Made by a program: the position numbers and the translations under genes
DNA from: a virus
Direction: 5' to 3' (one strand)
IMG/VR virus record: IMGVR_UViG_3300003324_000042
Span: 1-23,953 of that record
DNA length: 23,953 nucleotides
Shown: positions 17,241 to 23,701 of the stretch, piece after piece
Layout: each line of letters begins with the position of its first letter
Numbering within the stretch: position 1 is the first letter of the stretch
Notes under the pieces: model-generated
What the model saw: only the letters and a program-made list of their open reading frames with translations
The model's database searches: none
What the model was told of the DNA's origin: nothing

Positions 17241-17520
17241 GGCGAAGCTCTTCCTCTGCCTTTGGCAGTCTATTAACGCGAGACTTAAGATGCTGGATTT
17301 CCTGCATCATTTGAGCTACTTCATCTGTGGTCGCCATACCCAATGTGCGAGCCATTTCGATAATATCATCCTGATGGATATAAACGGACCCGTCATATGA
17401 TTCAAGCGTTACAGCCAGATCAAATACGGGTCCGCGGCTATCCTGATGAATAAGATCGTAAAACGGGCTTGCCATAGGTCGTTCCCACAGAAGGAATCGG
17501 CTACTTCTGAACTCCGTCAT
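17119..17520 (-). CDS. Unknown 133-aa protein with coiled coil
   Basis: I use ATG 17520 (MTEFRSS), which overlaps the preceding gene's last 20 bases; an upstream ATG at 17529 and a TTG at 17541 are alternatives with no better ribosome site. The N-terminal half has FYDLIHQDSRGPVFDLAV and a beta-like SYDGSVYIHQDDIIEMA region. The middle is a coiled coil (VAQMMQEIQHLKSRVNRL). The last ~30 residues are acidic, Ser-rich and disordered-looking. No motif points to an activity. It sits between the terminase and portal genes. Function unknown. Confidence 0.6.
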   Translation of the reverse strand: MTEFRSSRFLLWERPMASPFYDLIHQDSRGPVFDLAVTLESYDGSVYIHQDDIIEMARTLGMATTDEVAQMMQEIQHLKSRVNRLPKAEEELRRELDIAVDGFYRNLHSDESDVVPSSENSESTDDPSAGFKP

Positions 17521-18055
17521 TATCTTCATCTTTCTTTTCAAACTGGTCTAGGAAGGTCGAGTCAATTTCCTCCCTTTGTTCTTCCTGATCCTGACGTACA
17601 TCTTCTTCCTTCTTTTCAAGGTTTTCTTGATGTGTTTCGGATTCAGGATTACGCTCGTCCTCGGCGCCAATTTCATCAACAGTTTCCTGCTTTTCAGATT
17701 TCGGCAATTCAGGAACTTCGCTAAAGCCTTTATCGTCGGCTTCGCGGACCAATAGTTCTTTACGAACTCCCGGGTCCTCTACGTCTACTACTTCAACATT
17801 AGGATCGGGGAAACCTTCACCTTCTACAATTGAAGAGTTGAAATTCTTTTTGGTCAAAGGACGCTGACCTGTAAAGGTCTTTGGCATTTGACGAGGCTGA
17901 TAATCCGGGTCATTCAAAGGAACTTCCGGTACATACTTCTCTTTAACCATATGCTTACGACGTTCTTCCTCATTGTCGTAATCAGCAGTTTCCGCGCCAA
18001 GCGGCATACCACTAGCGTCATAAGGTGAATCGTGCCACGGTTTGCGGCTAGGCAT
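17501..18055 (-). CDS. Acidic, largely disordered protein after the large terminase
   Basis: 184 residues, very rich in Glu, Asp and Lys, with few hydrophobic residues after about residue 90. The N-terminus (PWHDSPYDASGMPL) and the segment YVPEVPLNDPDYQPRQ are Pro/Asp-rich with aromatic residues. The C-terminal half is almost all charged (for example EKKEEDVRQDQEEQREE) and ends with a short possible interaction helix, STFLDQFEKK. It begins in a TAATG overlap with the large terminase gene. Composition suggests a flexible linker or chaperone-like factor in packaging or head assembly; this is inference. No family recognised. Confidence 0.7.
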   Translation of the reverse strand: MPSRKPWHDSPYDASGMPLGAETADYDNEEERRKHMVKEKYVPEVPLNDPDYQPRQMPKTFTGQRPLTKKNFNSSIVEGEGFPDPNVEVVDVEDPGVRKELLVREADDKGFSEVPELPKSEKQETVDEIGAEDERNPESETHQENLEKKEEDVRQDQEEQREEIDSTFLDQFEKKDEDNDGVQK

Positions 18056-19587
18056 TATAATCCCTCAATTCCATAAAGTGTGCTTGACTGATATACCTGA
18101 TAATCAGGAATCGGCGGTGCGTATGGGTTGTAATACGGTACTGAATGTAGCAGATTGGGATTCTTCTGTATATCCGCAATCGCTTCAGGAGTCAGATCAT
18201 CTGTAAGAGTAATGAAATAGCGCAGTGAATCCGGCGCATCATCATTCTTTTTATCAATAGTGACCTTCGGAGCCTTCTTATATTCAAGCTTCTTAGAATC
18301 ATACTGTTCCCAGCGAAGATTCTTCATCTGCTTTTCAAGAGTAGGACAATCCTCTGTATATCCCCAACATGGTCCATTATAGGACATTGTGGTCATATAC
18401 TGAGTCAATTTGGTGACGCCAATATCTACCGATCCCGGCCCTTTCGGTACGCCTTCCACTCCAATAAATATATCGTGTTTCGCATATTCACCGACAATAG
18501 AAGTGCCTGTATGCTCTTTGGTTTGTAGCATCGCAGGGTCACCTGTACGTTGAAAAACTTCCATTCCCAACGGTCGTAATACTTTGTTTTCAAATGCGTG
18601 TACTTCAGCGGCCAAGCTTTCAACTGTTCGCTCGCTTTCTACGATTTCATGAAACGTGGTTATTCGTCCGTTAGGTTCAACGGCGTGCCAAAGCCAAGCA
18701 GCAGGGTGGCGCCAACCAGTATCAAGAGAAGTATAAATGCGCATAGCAGGATGAAGTTGAAAGTTCTTGCGCTTATGGATGTGAGGATCAAATGACTTAT
18801 ATACCAGTCCCTTGATCTGTACGAATGAACCTTCTTTACGTGCCTGTCTGTCCGCTTCATCGACAATGTTCTTAAGAATCTTGGATTTAGCCGTCTCTTT
18901 CAAGTGCGGGTTATCATCCATTGAAACCTTCAATACCAGCGTTTCAGGCCTATTGCCTTCCTCCCAAGGCTGGTAAATAAGGTCAAATACCCAAGTAAGA
19001 CCTTCGACCGGTGTCATTGAAATCCACCAATCACCGTCCGTATCAACCAAACGCAATAGGCATTCCTCCCATACGGACTTAGGAGGTTCTTCATCGAACG
19101 ATACGAAGTGCCTGCTTGTACCTGCGAACTTTTCCAGTTCTTGGTCGTATGACATAAACTCGATAAATGACCCGTCCTTTAAAGTTAGTGTACGTAGATA
19201 TCTGTTGTAACTCTTGTCCCAAGAACGATTTATCAAATATTTGGCTGGCATCCACTTCTTGAACAATGGGAGAATGATCTTTTCCAGACCGTCTACAAAA
19301 GACACACATACCAATCGGCCCCTAATCTCGCCTTCAATCTCGTTTAATTCCGGTCGATATGGATGGGATTTAGTCAAGCGCCAAATACACTCGCAGATGT
19401 TCCCCACTGTTTTACCAGACCTGTTACCGCCGATAAACAGCTTTTCCATAAGGTCTGACTTATGAAACTCATATTGTTTCTCATGTGGATGATATGCGTA
19501 AATGGACTGAACAGAATCGTCCAGCCCATTCACAACTTCGTCGAGCATATCGCTAAGACTCAGAGTTGGTTTCTGACTTCTTGGCAT
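18055..19587 (-). CDS. terL: Terminase large subunit (packaging ATPase-nuclease)
   Basis: 510 residues. The ATPase domain comes first: Walker A FIGGNRSGKT (51-60), Walker B FVSFDEEPP with D165 and E166, and the coupling motif WISMTP (188-193). The RNase H-like nuclease follows: YTSLDTGWRHPAAW with D289, FQRTGDPAM with D350, and KNDDAPDSLRYFI with D449/D450 and D453, the metal-binding acids of this fold. Together with the small subunit it drives DNA into the prohead through the portal and cuts it. AAGGAAG lies six bases before the ATG. The length and motif order are normal. It overlaps the membrane-protein gene upstream by 35 bases. Confidence 0.96.
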   Translation of the reverse strand: MPRSQKPTLSLSDMLDEVVNGLDDSVQSIYAYHPHEKQYEFHKSDLMEKLFIGGNRSGKTVGNICECIWRLTKSHPYRPELNEIEGEIRGRLVCVSFVDGLEKIILPLFKKWMPAKYLINRSWDKSYNRYLRTLTLKDGSFIEFMSYDQELEKFAGTSRHFVSFDEEPPKSVWEECLLRLVDTDGDWWISMTPVEGLTWVFDLIYQPWEEGNRPETLVLKVSMDDNPHLKETAKSKILKNIVDEADRQARKEGSFVQIKGLVYKSFDPHIHKRKNFQLHPAMRIYTSLDTGWRHPAAWLWHAVEPNGRITTFHEIVESERTVESLAAEVHAFENKVLRPLGMEVFQRTGDPAMLQTKEHTGTSIVGEYAKHDIFIGVEGVPKGPGSVDIGVTKLTQYMTTMSYNGPCWGYTEDCPTLEKQMKNLRWEQYDSKKLEYKKAPKVTIDKKNDDAPDSLRYFITLTDDLTPEAIADIQKNPNLLHSVPYYNPYAPPIPDYQVYQSSTLYGIEGL

Positions 19588-19798
19588 TTAGAGCTTCCTT
19601 TTTTGCCTCTGCGGCCTGATCTGCACTAATACTAGAATAGATATTGGCCCACAGGGAGAGAAATATGATATATGGTAAACTGTCTTTCCACCATAAATAA
19701 GCTGGTGGAACATTACATATCATAAATACTGTTGCCCACCAATGCGGACGCGCTTTAAGTGACGGTATGTGTTTACGCAGTCGTGTTATCTGTCGCAC
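19553..19798 (-). CDS. Small membrane protein between fibre-like genes and the large terminase (81 aa)
   Basis: 81 residues from a GTG with a poor ribosome site; it overlaps the end of the 102-aa gene by 26 bases, so coupled translation is likely. The N-terminus is strongly basic (eight Arg/Lys in the first 18 residues). Two hydrophobic segments follow at about 21-36 (WWATVFMICNVPPAYLW) and 41-57 (LPYIIFLSLWANIYSSI), then a Lys/Ala/Glu-rich C-terminal helix. The layout is a two-helix hairpin with both ends inside. Membrane protein between fibre-like and terminase genes is an odd place for a holin; role unknown. Confidence 0.6.
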   Translation of the reverse strand: MRQITRLRKHIPSLKARPHWWATVFMICNVPPAYLWWKDSLPYIIFLSLWANIYSSISADQAAEAKKEALNAKKSETNSES

Positions 19799-20081
19799 CT
19801 AATTGCACCAATGCGTCAATAATACTCACGATTGAAGTTGCAGTTCCACGAGTCCCGCTTAGCGTGAAGCCTTCCAATAACTGAACACTCGTCGAACCGT
19901 CATGATTATGCGACCCCGGAGAAGCTTGATTAGCGCCTGAGCCAAGCGAATGATGATGGCTATTAGCATCTTTATCAAGATCGTCATTGCTGTGGAATTC
20001 ATTTACTGTTCTCGCATCCGGCCTAAGACCAGAATCAACAGATGAACCTTGTCTATTATTGCTGAGTTCAGAACCAGCCAT
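19773..20081 (-). CDS. Fibre-like structural protein with His-rich tip motif (102 aa)
   Basis: 102 residues. The N-terminal 35 residues are polar. The centre reads ANSHHHSLGSGANQASPGSH, continuing into NHDGSTS, with HHH and HNH clusters. A hydrophobic strand (FTLSGTRGTATSIVSIIDAL) then ends the protein. His-x-His clusters in phage fibres can bind a metal ion along a trimer axis, which is known for some tail-fibre tips; applying it here is inference. The protein overlaps the 168-aa gene by one base (TAATG), so the two are likely partners in one appendage. I recognise this HH..LG.G..QA..G.H.HDG pattern from actinophage genomes. Confidence 0.65.
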   Translation of the reverse strand: MAGSELSNNRQGSSVDSGLRPDARTVNEFHSNDDLDKDANSHHHSLGSGANQASPGSHNHDGSTSVQLLEGFTLSGTRGTATSIVSIIDALVQLGATDNTTA

Positions 20082-20587
20082 TATGGGTTACCATCCCATC
20101 GGTATACTAGAAATGCATTAATTTCAGAACCAGTGGGTGCTGTATATGCGGCACCAGAACTATTCAAAAGCAAATCACCGGTTGATTGTTCAACACCGAT
20201 AGCCAATAGCTGACCCTGACCACCGTTCTTATTCATAGAAACGGTTGCAATAGGAAATGCGTGCGGTGCTGTCTGTGGCCTAAACCCAGCAGGCACAAAC
20301 GCAGGCAAATGAGTTGGCGCGGCCGTATTTGCGGCAATAACAATACCACCAGCGTTATCAAAGTCGATACCAATCTCCGCAACTACAATTCCCACAGAAG
20401 CGATTGACAGTCGCGTAAACTTTGAAGAAGTGCCGACCACACTGTTTGTATTGTAAGTGCCGTTTGCCTGTGCACCTAATACCAATGCCGCGTCGATCGC
20501 ATCCATATTATTATTCAGCACACTGAGCGCATATTGCTCCAATGTGGTTGGTTTAACCAGCCCAAGTCGGGTAGTTACTGTACTCAC
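20081..20587 (-). CDS. Fibre / receptor-binding-type structural protein (168 aa)
   Basis: 168 residues from GTG 20587, overlapping the small terminase stop by four bases (GTGA), with AAGGGG eight bases upstream. The N-terminus VTTRLGLVKPTTLEQYALSV followed by LNNNMDAIDAAL is a recurrent opening of phage fibre and minor tail proteins, probably a trimer attachment segment. The rest is beta-rich with Gly, Ala and Thr turns and a closing EINAFLVYRWDG strand, like a fibre-head jelly roll. Its location between the two terminase genes is unusual for a tail gene and may indicate a head or neck fibre. Host-binding role inferred. Confidence 0.65.
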   Translation of the reverse strand: MSTVTTRLGLVKPTTLEQYALSVLNNNMDAIDAALVLGAQANGTYNTNSVVGTSSKFTRLSIASVGIVVAEIGIDFDNAGGIVIAANTAAPTHLPAFVPAGFRPQTAPHAFPIATVSMNKNGGQGQLLAIGVEQSTGDLLLNSSGAAYTAPTGSEINAFLVYRWDGNP

Positions 20588-21279
20588 AGCGTAATCCCCT
20601 TAATAGATTGCGCCTTTAGACGCACAATATCCGTATAACGCCTCAGTTTCTCTGGATCATCACCCAGTATCTCCTGAGCGGCATCAACCATTACTGCAAT
20701 CAGCTGTTGTGCATCAATAGCCTGTTGCTGTGATGGGTTATGTCGTCCTGTAACTTCAAAGAAGAATTTAATTGCATTTAAATCTCCGGCGGCGGCTGAT
20801 TGCGCAAGTGCTGCTTCAGCGAGAGGAATAGCCTCGTCCAGACCTCGACCAGCAATGGCACGAATAGCATCATTAAATTTCTTCTGCTTCATCCATCCGC
20901 GGAATTGCGGTTCTTTAATTCCGAGAGCCTTGAGCTTGCTTCCGAAAGTCCGACGGTCACCGAGATTCGTAAGTAGCGATATACATGCGATTTGTTCGGC
21001 AGTGAGAGCCTCTGAATCGGAAACCTCAATACCACGCTCCGCCATTCCTGACCGGTAATCATCCGTGGCTTTGTATTGCTGTATAGCGGTAATGCTCGGC
21101 CGTACTCCTGCTTTGTGACGTAAAGCCGGGTCCGTGGGCCAATCGTTATATATGTCTTCCGCATTAAACGTCTCTTCTTTAATTGCCCGGTGATAGCTAA
21201 GAATCTGGATATTCAGCTTCTGTTGCATCGTCAGGCTTATGGGCTTTGCAACCGGCACCAAATCCTTAGCTATCGACAT
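20584..21279 (-). CDS. terS: Terminase small subunit (putative)
   Basis: 231 residues, nearly all helical. Residues about 92-142 form a helix-turn-helix-like unit: LTAEQIACISLLTNLGDRRT, then KLKALGIKEPQFRGWMKQKKF. This is followed by GLDEAIPLAEAALAQSAAAG and DLNAIKFFFEVTGRHNP, a helical hairpin and 'A.kf.le..Gr..p' ending that is typical of small terminases of the HTH type. These proteins recognise phage DNA and load the large subunit. The N-terminal 90 residues are an extra extension with no family I can name. It starts in a TAATG overlap with the upstream gene, with AAGGGA 10 bases before. Position ahead of terL supports the call. Confidence 0.8.
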   Translation of the reverse strand: MSIAKDLVPVAKPISLTMQQKLNIQILSYHRAIKEETFNAEDIYNDWPTDPALRHKAGVRPSITAIQQYKATDDYRSGMAERGIEVSDSEALTAEQIACISLLTNLGDRRTFGSKLKALGIKEPQFRGWMKQKKFNDAIRAIAGRGLDEAIPLAEAALAQSAAAGDLNAIKFFFEVTGRHNPSQQQAIDAQQLIAVMVDAAQEILGDDPEKLRRYTDIVRLKAQSIKGITL

Positions 21280-21512
21280 TACTGCTGATCCCTTCTGCCT
21301 GAACTCAGCTTCCCAGCTTTCGCATGCGTGTTAATACTCTTGCCCGACTGCGTAGTTGCCTTAAGACGAACATTAGGAACTACACATTCAGTAGCAGGAA
21401 TACCATTCTTAACGCCGTCAGTTTCAACGTGCGTCCATGTGCCTGCGTTGTTCAGATTGACAATAGCCAGTCCGCAATAGTCGCAAACATCATATGTATG
21501 GGGAGTTCCCAT
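21279..21512 (-). CDS. Small protein with a CxxC site (77 aa)
   Basis: 77 residues from ATG 21512, chosen over an in-frame ATG at 21545 because AGGAGG lies exactly seven bases upstream; the longer form would overlap the 25-aa gene. The sequence has YDVCDYCGLAI, then WTHVETDG and ATECVVPNV. C-x2-C, His and a later Cys could form one zinc site, similar to zinc-ribbon-like domains of small actinobacterial and phage proteins. The C-terminus is basic (Lys, Arg, Ser, Gly). It lies just ahead of the small terminase and overlaps its start by one base. A nucleic-acid or protein contact role is plausible but unproven. Confidence 0.7.
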   Translation of the reverse strand: MGTPHTYDVCDYCGLAIVNLNNAGTWTHVETDGVKNGIPATECVVPNVRLKATTQSGKSINTHAKAGKLSSGRRDQQ

Positions 21513-21516
21513 AGCA

Positions 21517-21594
21517 TTACCTCCTATAATGACCGATGCCGCCAAGCACCAGTATAAGTATCAATAGGATAATGATAATCCAGATCGGGTCCAT
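21517..21594 (-). CDS. 25-aa single-helix membrane peptide
   Basis: A 25-codon frame from ATG 21594 to TAA 21517. It encodes MDPIW, an unbroken Ile/Leu/Val helix of about 15 residues, a GG turn and the basic end GHYRR. AGGTG lies about six bases before the ATG, and its stop codon abuts the AGGAGG of the next gene, so the two are coupled. Tiny Leu/Ile-rich peptides ending in aromatic and Arg residues are common in actinophages as I recall; no function is known to me. It is too short for usual gene calling but fills the gap exactly. Confidence 0.65.
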   Translation of the reverse strand: MDPIWIIIILLILILVLGGIGHYRR

Positions 21595-21614
21595 TGTATT
21601 CACCTACCCTATAT

Positions 21615-22061
21615 TTATTGAAGCCCTCTGATTTGAGCGATGCGCTGAACCAATTGGATCGGCACACCTTTCATCTTACCAGCTGAATACTTCTGAATAA
21701 CATAGGGATGAATCTTCAATAGCTTACAAAATGAATTGATATTATCCGGGACTTTATTCATCCCACAGACGGTCGAGCGCCATTCGTTGAATAGCACATA
21801 GTCGGTGACCATTTGGTTGCCTGTGCTAGGGAGGCGAACTTTAAATAGCTCTGAATCAATCCATCGTTCGTATTCGGATTCGAGTCTGGCTTTTGAATAA
21901 CCAGTGAGATAGTGCAAACCTTCTAATAGAGCAGGCGGCATCGTTGGATACATACCTTGTTCAGCTTTAAGGACTACCTGCTCAGTAATAGCGCATTGGG
22001 ATGCGATCTGCTTCTGAGTTAGATTGAAGTCCTCTCTGATTTGGGTGATATTGTTTTTCAT
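21615..22061 (-). CDS. Helix-turn-helix regulator (XRE-type N-terminus, second C-terminal HTH)
   Basis: 148 residues. Residues about 5-40 read ITQIREDFNLTQKQIASQCA and ITEQVVLKAEQGMYP, a clear XRE/Cro-type HTH in which TQKQIA and the following helix give the recognition unit. A second HTH-like unit lies at about 107-146 (NSFCKLLKIHPYVIQKYSAG, then VPIQLVQRIAQIRG). The middle is helical with a WxxxxF-like core. AAAGG lies eight bases before the ATG, behind a sigma70-like promoter. It is the first gene of the leftward operon, so it may repress its own promoter and the facing rightward promoter, or activate late genes. I cannot tell repressor from activator. No integrase is visible in this window, so lysogeny is not shown. 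Confidence 0.8.
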   Translation of the reverse strand: MKNNITQIREDFNLTQKQIASQCAITEQVVLKAEQGMYPTMPPALLEGLHYLTGYSKARLESEYERWIDSELFKVRLPSTGNQMVTDYVLFNEWRSTVCGMNKVPDNINSFCKLLKIHPYVIQKYSAGKMKGVPIQLVQRIAQIRGLQ

Positions 22062-22093
22062 GGTTAAAGCCTTTGATAGGTGGTGATATGTGT

Positions 22094-22123
22094 ATAGTAG
22101 AGTGTGGTATATGCTATTGTCAA
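22094..22123 (-). promoter_or_regulatory. Leftward sigma70-like promoter of the regulator gene and structural operon
   Basis: On the minus strand: -35 TTGACA (22123-22118), 18-base spacer, -10 TACTAT (22099-22094). A TATACCACAC element begins 12 bases after the start of the -35. The start site would fall about 25-30 bases before the regulator ATG. I see no other convincing promoter before the small terminase, so this could feed the whole leftward operon. Confidence 0.65.
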
Positions 22124-22203
22124 ATGGGGAAAAATTTTTTGGGTAAACGGTAAAGCGTGGCTGGAAATTTTAAAAATTGTCAAGATGGTCAAGTAATAAA
22201 CTT

Positions 22204-22238
22204 TTGATATATCACCAGCATCAGCACTGATATATCAA
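22204..22238. promoter_or_regulatory. Paired palindromic operator-like sites
   Basis: Two copies of the perfect 10-bp palindrome TGATATATCA (22205-22214 and 22228-22237) lie 23 bp apart centre to centre. With one more base on each outer side they form an 11-bp inverted repeat around a 13-base spacer. They lie between the divergent promoters. The nearby HTH regulator is the natural candidate binder. The 8-bp tandem TATATACT at 22266-22281 lies close by. Confidence 0.55.
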
Positions 22239-22307
22239 TACGCGACAATAGATATCCAACTGATCTATATACTTATATACTTTGAATATATCTTATCAAT
22301 TTCCCAA

Positions 22308-22341
22308 ATAGGGTTGTATATGCCCTATACCATGCTAGAAT
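22308..22341 (+). promoter_or_regulatory. Rightward extended -10 promoter within a dyad
   Basis: -35 TTGTAT (22314-22319), 16-base spacer, -10 TAGAAT (22336-22341) preceded by TGC, an extended -10. The dyad ATAGGG/CCCTAT (22308-22313 and 22323-22328) brackets the -35, as an operator would. The TATACCA box begins 12 bases after the -35 start, as in the leftward promoter. The transcript would have a leader of about 100 bases before the first gene, containing AAGGAGG without a nearby start and a short GGGG/CCCC hairpin. Confidence 0.6.
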
Positions 22342-22446
22342 TGATACATAAGGAGGCAAGGAAAGGAATAAGGGGAAAGGCTCCCCAAATAATAAAAGGG
22401 CAGACCCCGAACCAGTAATACAAGACACCCTGAAAGGTTGATTCAA

Positions 22447-22692
22447 ATGGCTAAGCATCGCATATCGTACCGGCAATTGCTTGAAGCTAGGTGGGAGGCT
22501 AAGAAAGTAATCAATGCTCTAAAGCAAATTGAGACTGCTCTCCCGGTCGATATGCATCTTCCTAATCAATGCCAGACTATTCTTAATAAAACCCGTTGTG
22601 CTCTTAGGGATTTCGATTCAATCAAAACAGATTGGCTTAATGAATCAAACCGTAAACAATGGGAATCAGATAACTTTGGAGAGGTATTCTAA
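22447..22692 (+). CDS. Small helical protein, first gene of the rightward operon (81 aa)
   Basis: 81 residues from ATG 22447 with AAAGG nine bases upstream. An in-frame TTG at 22438 would overlap that site, so I reject it. The protein is basic at the N-terminus and helical throughout (YRQLLEARWEAKKVINALKQ), with two Cys (about 42 and 51) and an acidic, aromatic C-terminus (DNFGEVF). No family recognised. It is followed in a TAATG overlap by the 74-aa gene. Its place behind a regulated-looking promoter suggests early expression. Confidence 0.75.
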   Translation: MAKHRISYRQLLEARWEAKKVINALKQIETALPVDMHLPNQCQTILNKTRCALRDFDSIKTDWLNESNRKQWESDNFGEVF

Positions 22693-22916
22693 TGTTTAAA
22701 TTCACAGTCAAATGCAAGGGCGCAGAAACTGAGATTGGTGAATTCCTAGGCTGGCATCAGCTTGAACAATTGGTACATACACAATGCAGTGAATCAGTAT
22801 GGGAGTGGTTTGATTCCCTAATCCGCACAAAGCACTTGCTGGAACTCACAGCGGAGCATCTTGTCACAGTGGCAAGCAACGGCATGACAGTCGTCTATCA
22901 GATCAAGGAGTCATAA
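22692..22916 (+). CDS. Small unknown protein, second gene of the rightward operon (74 aa)
   Basis: 74 residues, starting inside the TAATG overlap with the preceding gene and using its GGAGAGG ribosome site. It begins with a beta strand (FKFTVKCKG), then a GWHQLEQLVH helix, a SVWEWFDSLI helix, and two closing strands (HLVTVASNGMTVVYQI). This gives a small alpha/beta domain. No motif I can name. Probably made together with the preceding protein. Confidence 0.75.
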   Translation: MFKFTVKCKGAETEIGEFLGWHQLEQLVHTQCSESVWEWFDSLIRTKHLLELTAEHLVTVASNGMTVVYQIKES

Positions 22917-22942
22917 ACCGACTAGAAATTTGCCCAATACAG

Positions 22943-22972
22943 TAGACAGCACGCTATACCACACGGTACACT
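22943..22972 (+). promoter_or_regulatory. Promoter of the Lsr2-like gene
   Basis: -35 TAGACA (22943-22948), 18-base spacer, -10 TACACT (22967-22972). The spacer holds TATACCACAC starting 12 bases after the -35 start, in exact register with the leftward promoter at 22123, and both continue with a matching ACATAT after the -10. The boxes are moderate on their own; the shared layout is the main evidence. Confidence 0.5.
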
Positions 22973-23022
22973 AGACATATGGCCACACCGGGCCAGCCCA
23001 AACACAAACAAAGGAAAGTACA

Positions 23023-23688
23023 ATGTCACTCGAAGCAATCAACTGGGATTCTGCCAAAGCCTCCGCAGAGGATGCTCCCGCCGATCTGAAGCTCCTTGAT
23101 ACGGTAGTTCCCGTTTACAATCACATCGTTGATTTGGTTGCACAGTTCAAGAAGGTTGAAGATTTGGACGCCGCGGTCGCAGAAGCGGTTGAATCTTCTG
23201 ATGATGAAGAAGTCAAGAAGTGGAAAGAAGAAGTTGCAAAAGCTGAAAAGCTTATTGCCGCTCGCAATGCACAGATTGACGAAAAGGTTCGCAAGCAGGT
23301 TGAATCCGAAATTGCTCCCGATTTCGATAAAGGCAAGCTCGTTGCGGATTACAATGATTCCCGCGCCGCTCTCAAAAAGAATGGCACTGGTATTCGGGAT
23401 ATGTTCAAGCTTCTTGGATATGTCGAATCTGAGACTTCTCCCGCTGGCCGTGAATCCAATTTCAAGGGCAAGACTGAATCTGGCAAGATTCTTCTTCAGG
23501 TGCTGGATATCCCGAAGCTTGAAGGTGAAAAGGTACAGACCGGCGCATCTGAAGCTGTAAAGGAATTCAACCGTAACGCAAAAGAGTGGGGCCGTAAGAA
23601 TGGCTTTACCGTAGCAGATAAGGGCGCACTTTCTACCGAACTGAAGGAAAAGTATTCAGCCGCCACCAATACGCCTATCCCGTCTTAA
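23023..23688 (+). CDS. Lsr2-like C-terminal domain DNA-binding protein
   Basis: 221 residues, AAAGGAAAG before the ATG. The N-terminal ~50 residues are helical and Ala/Asp-rich. A highly charged helix follows (about 60-95, Glu/Lys, coiled-coil-like). A middle region holds SRAALKKNGTGIRDMFKLLG and an EGEKVQTG stretch. The C-terminus (about 178-215) reads VKEFNRNAKEWGRKNGFTVA, then DKGALSTELKEKY. This follows the actinobacterial Lsr2 DNA-binding pattern 'v..WA..nG..v..rGrip..v..aY'. The RGR minor-groove motif is here KGA, so DNA affinity or specificity may differ. Lsr2 is a nucleoid xenogeneic silencer, so a phage version could bind phage DNA or interfere with the host protein. The gene has its own promoter and terminator. 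Confidence 0.6.
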   Translation: MSLEAINWDSAKASAEDAPADLKLLDTVVPVYNHIVDLVAQFKKVEDLDAAVAEAVESSDDEEVKKWKEEVAKAEKLIAARNAQIDEKVRKQVESEIAPDFDKGKLVADYNDSRAALKKNGTGIRDMFKLLGYVESETSPAGRESNFKGKTESGKILLQVLDIPKLEGEKVQTGASEAVKEFNRNAKEWGRKNGFTVADKGALSTELKEKYSAATNTPIPS

Positions 23689-23701
23689 TAGGCAATAGAT
23701 T

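Larger units (their letters stand above)
22062..22446. other. Divergent intergenic control region, 385 bases
   Basis: This is the only gap over 300 bases between genes. It holds the leftward promoter, an A/T run (AAAAATTTTTT) at about 22130, TTGTCAAGATGGTCAAG at about 22177 (two GTCAAG copies nine bases apart), the paired palindromes, the TATATACT tandem, the rightward promoter, and a purine-rich leader. I found no convincing gene in it. Its AT-richness compared with both sides would also suit an origin of replication, but no initiator-site repeats are clear. Confidence 0.6.

Noticed and set aside
22177-22193. GTCAAG repeats as cluster A type stoperators
   Set aside because: The core resembles the GTCAAG end of those sites, but the left half does not match, only two copies occur here, and GTCAAG on one strand is close to a TTGAC -35 element on the other.
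22062-22446. Attachment site or origin of replication in the divergent region
   Set aside because: The region is AT-rich with palindromes, but there is no integrase in the window, no tRNA-like core and no initiator-site array.
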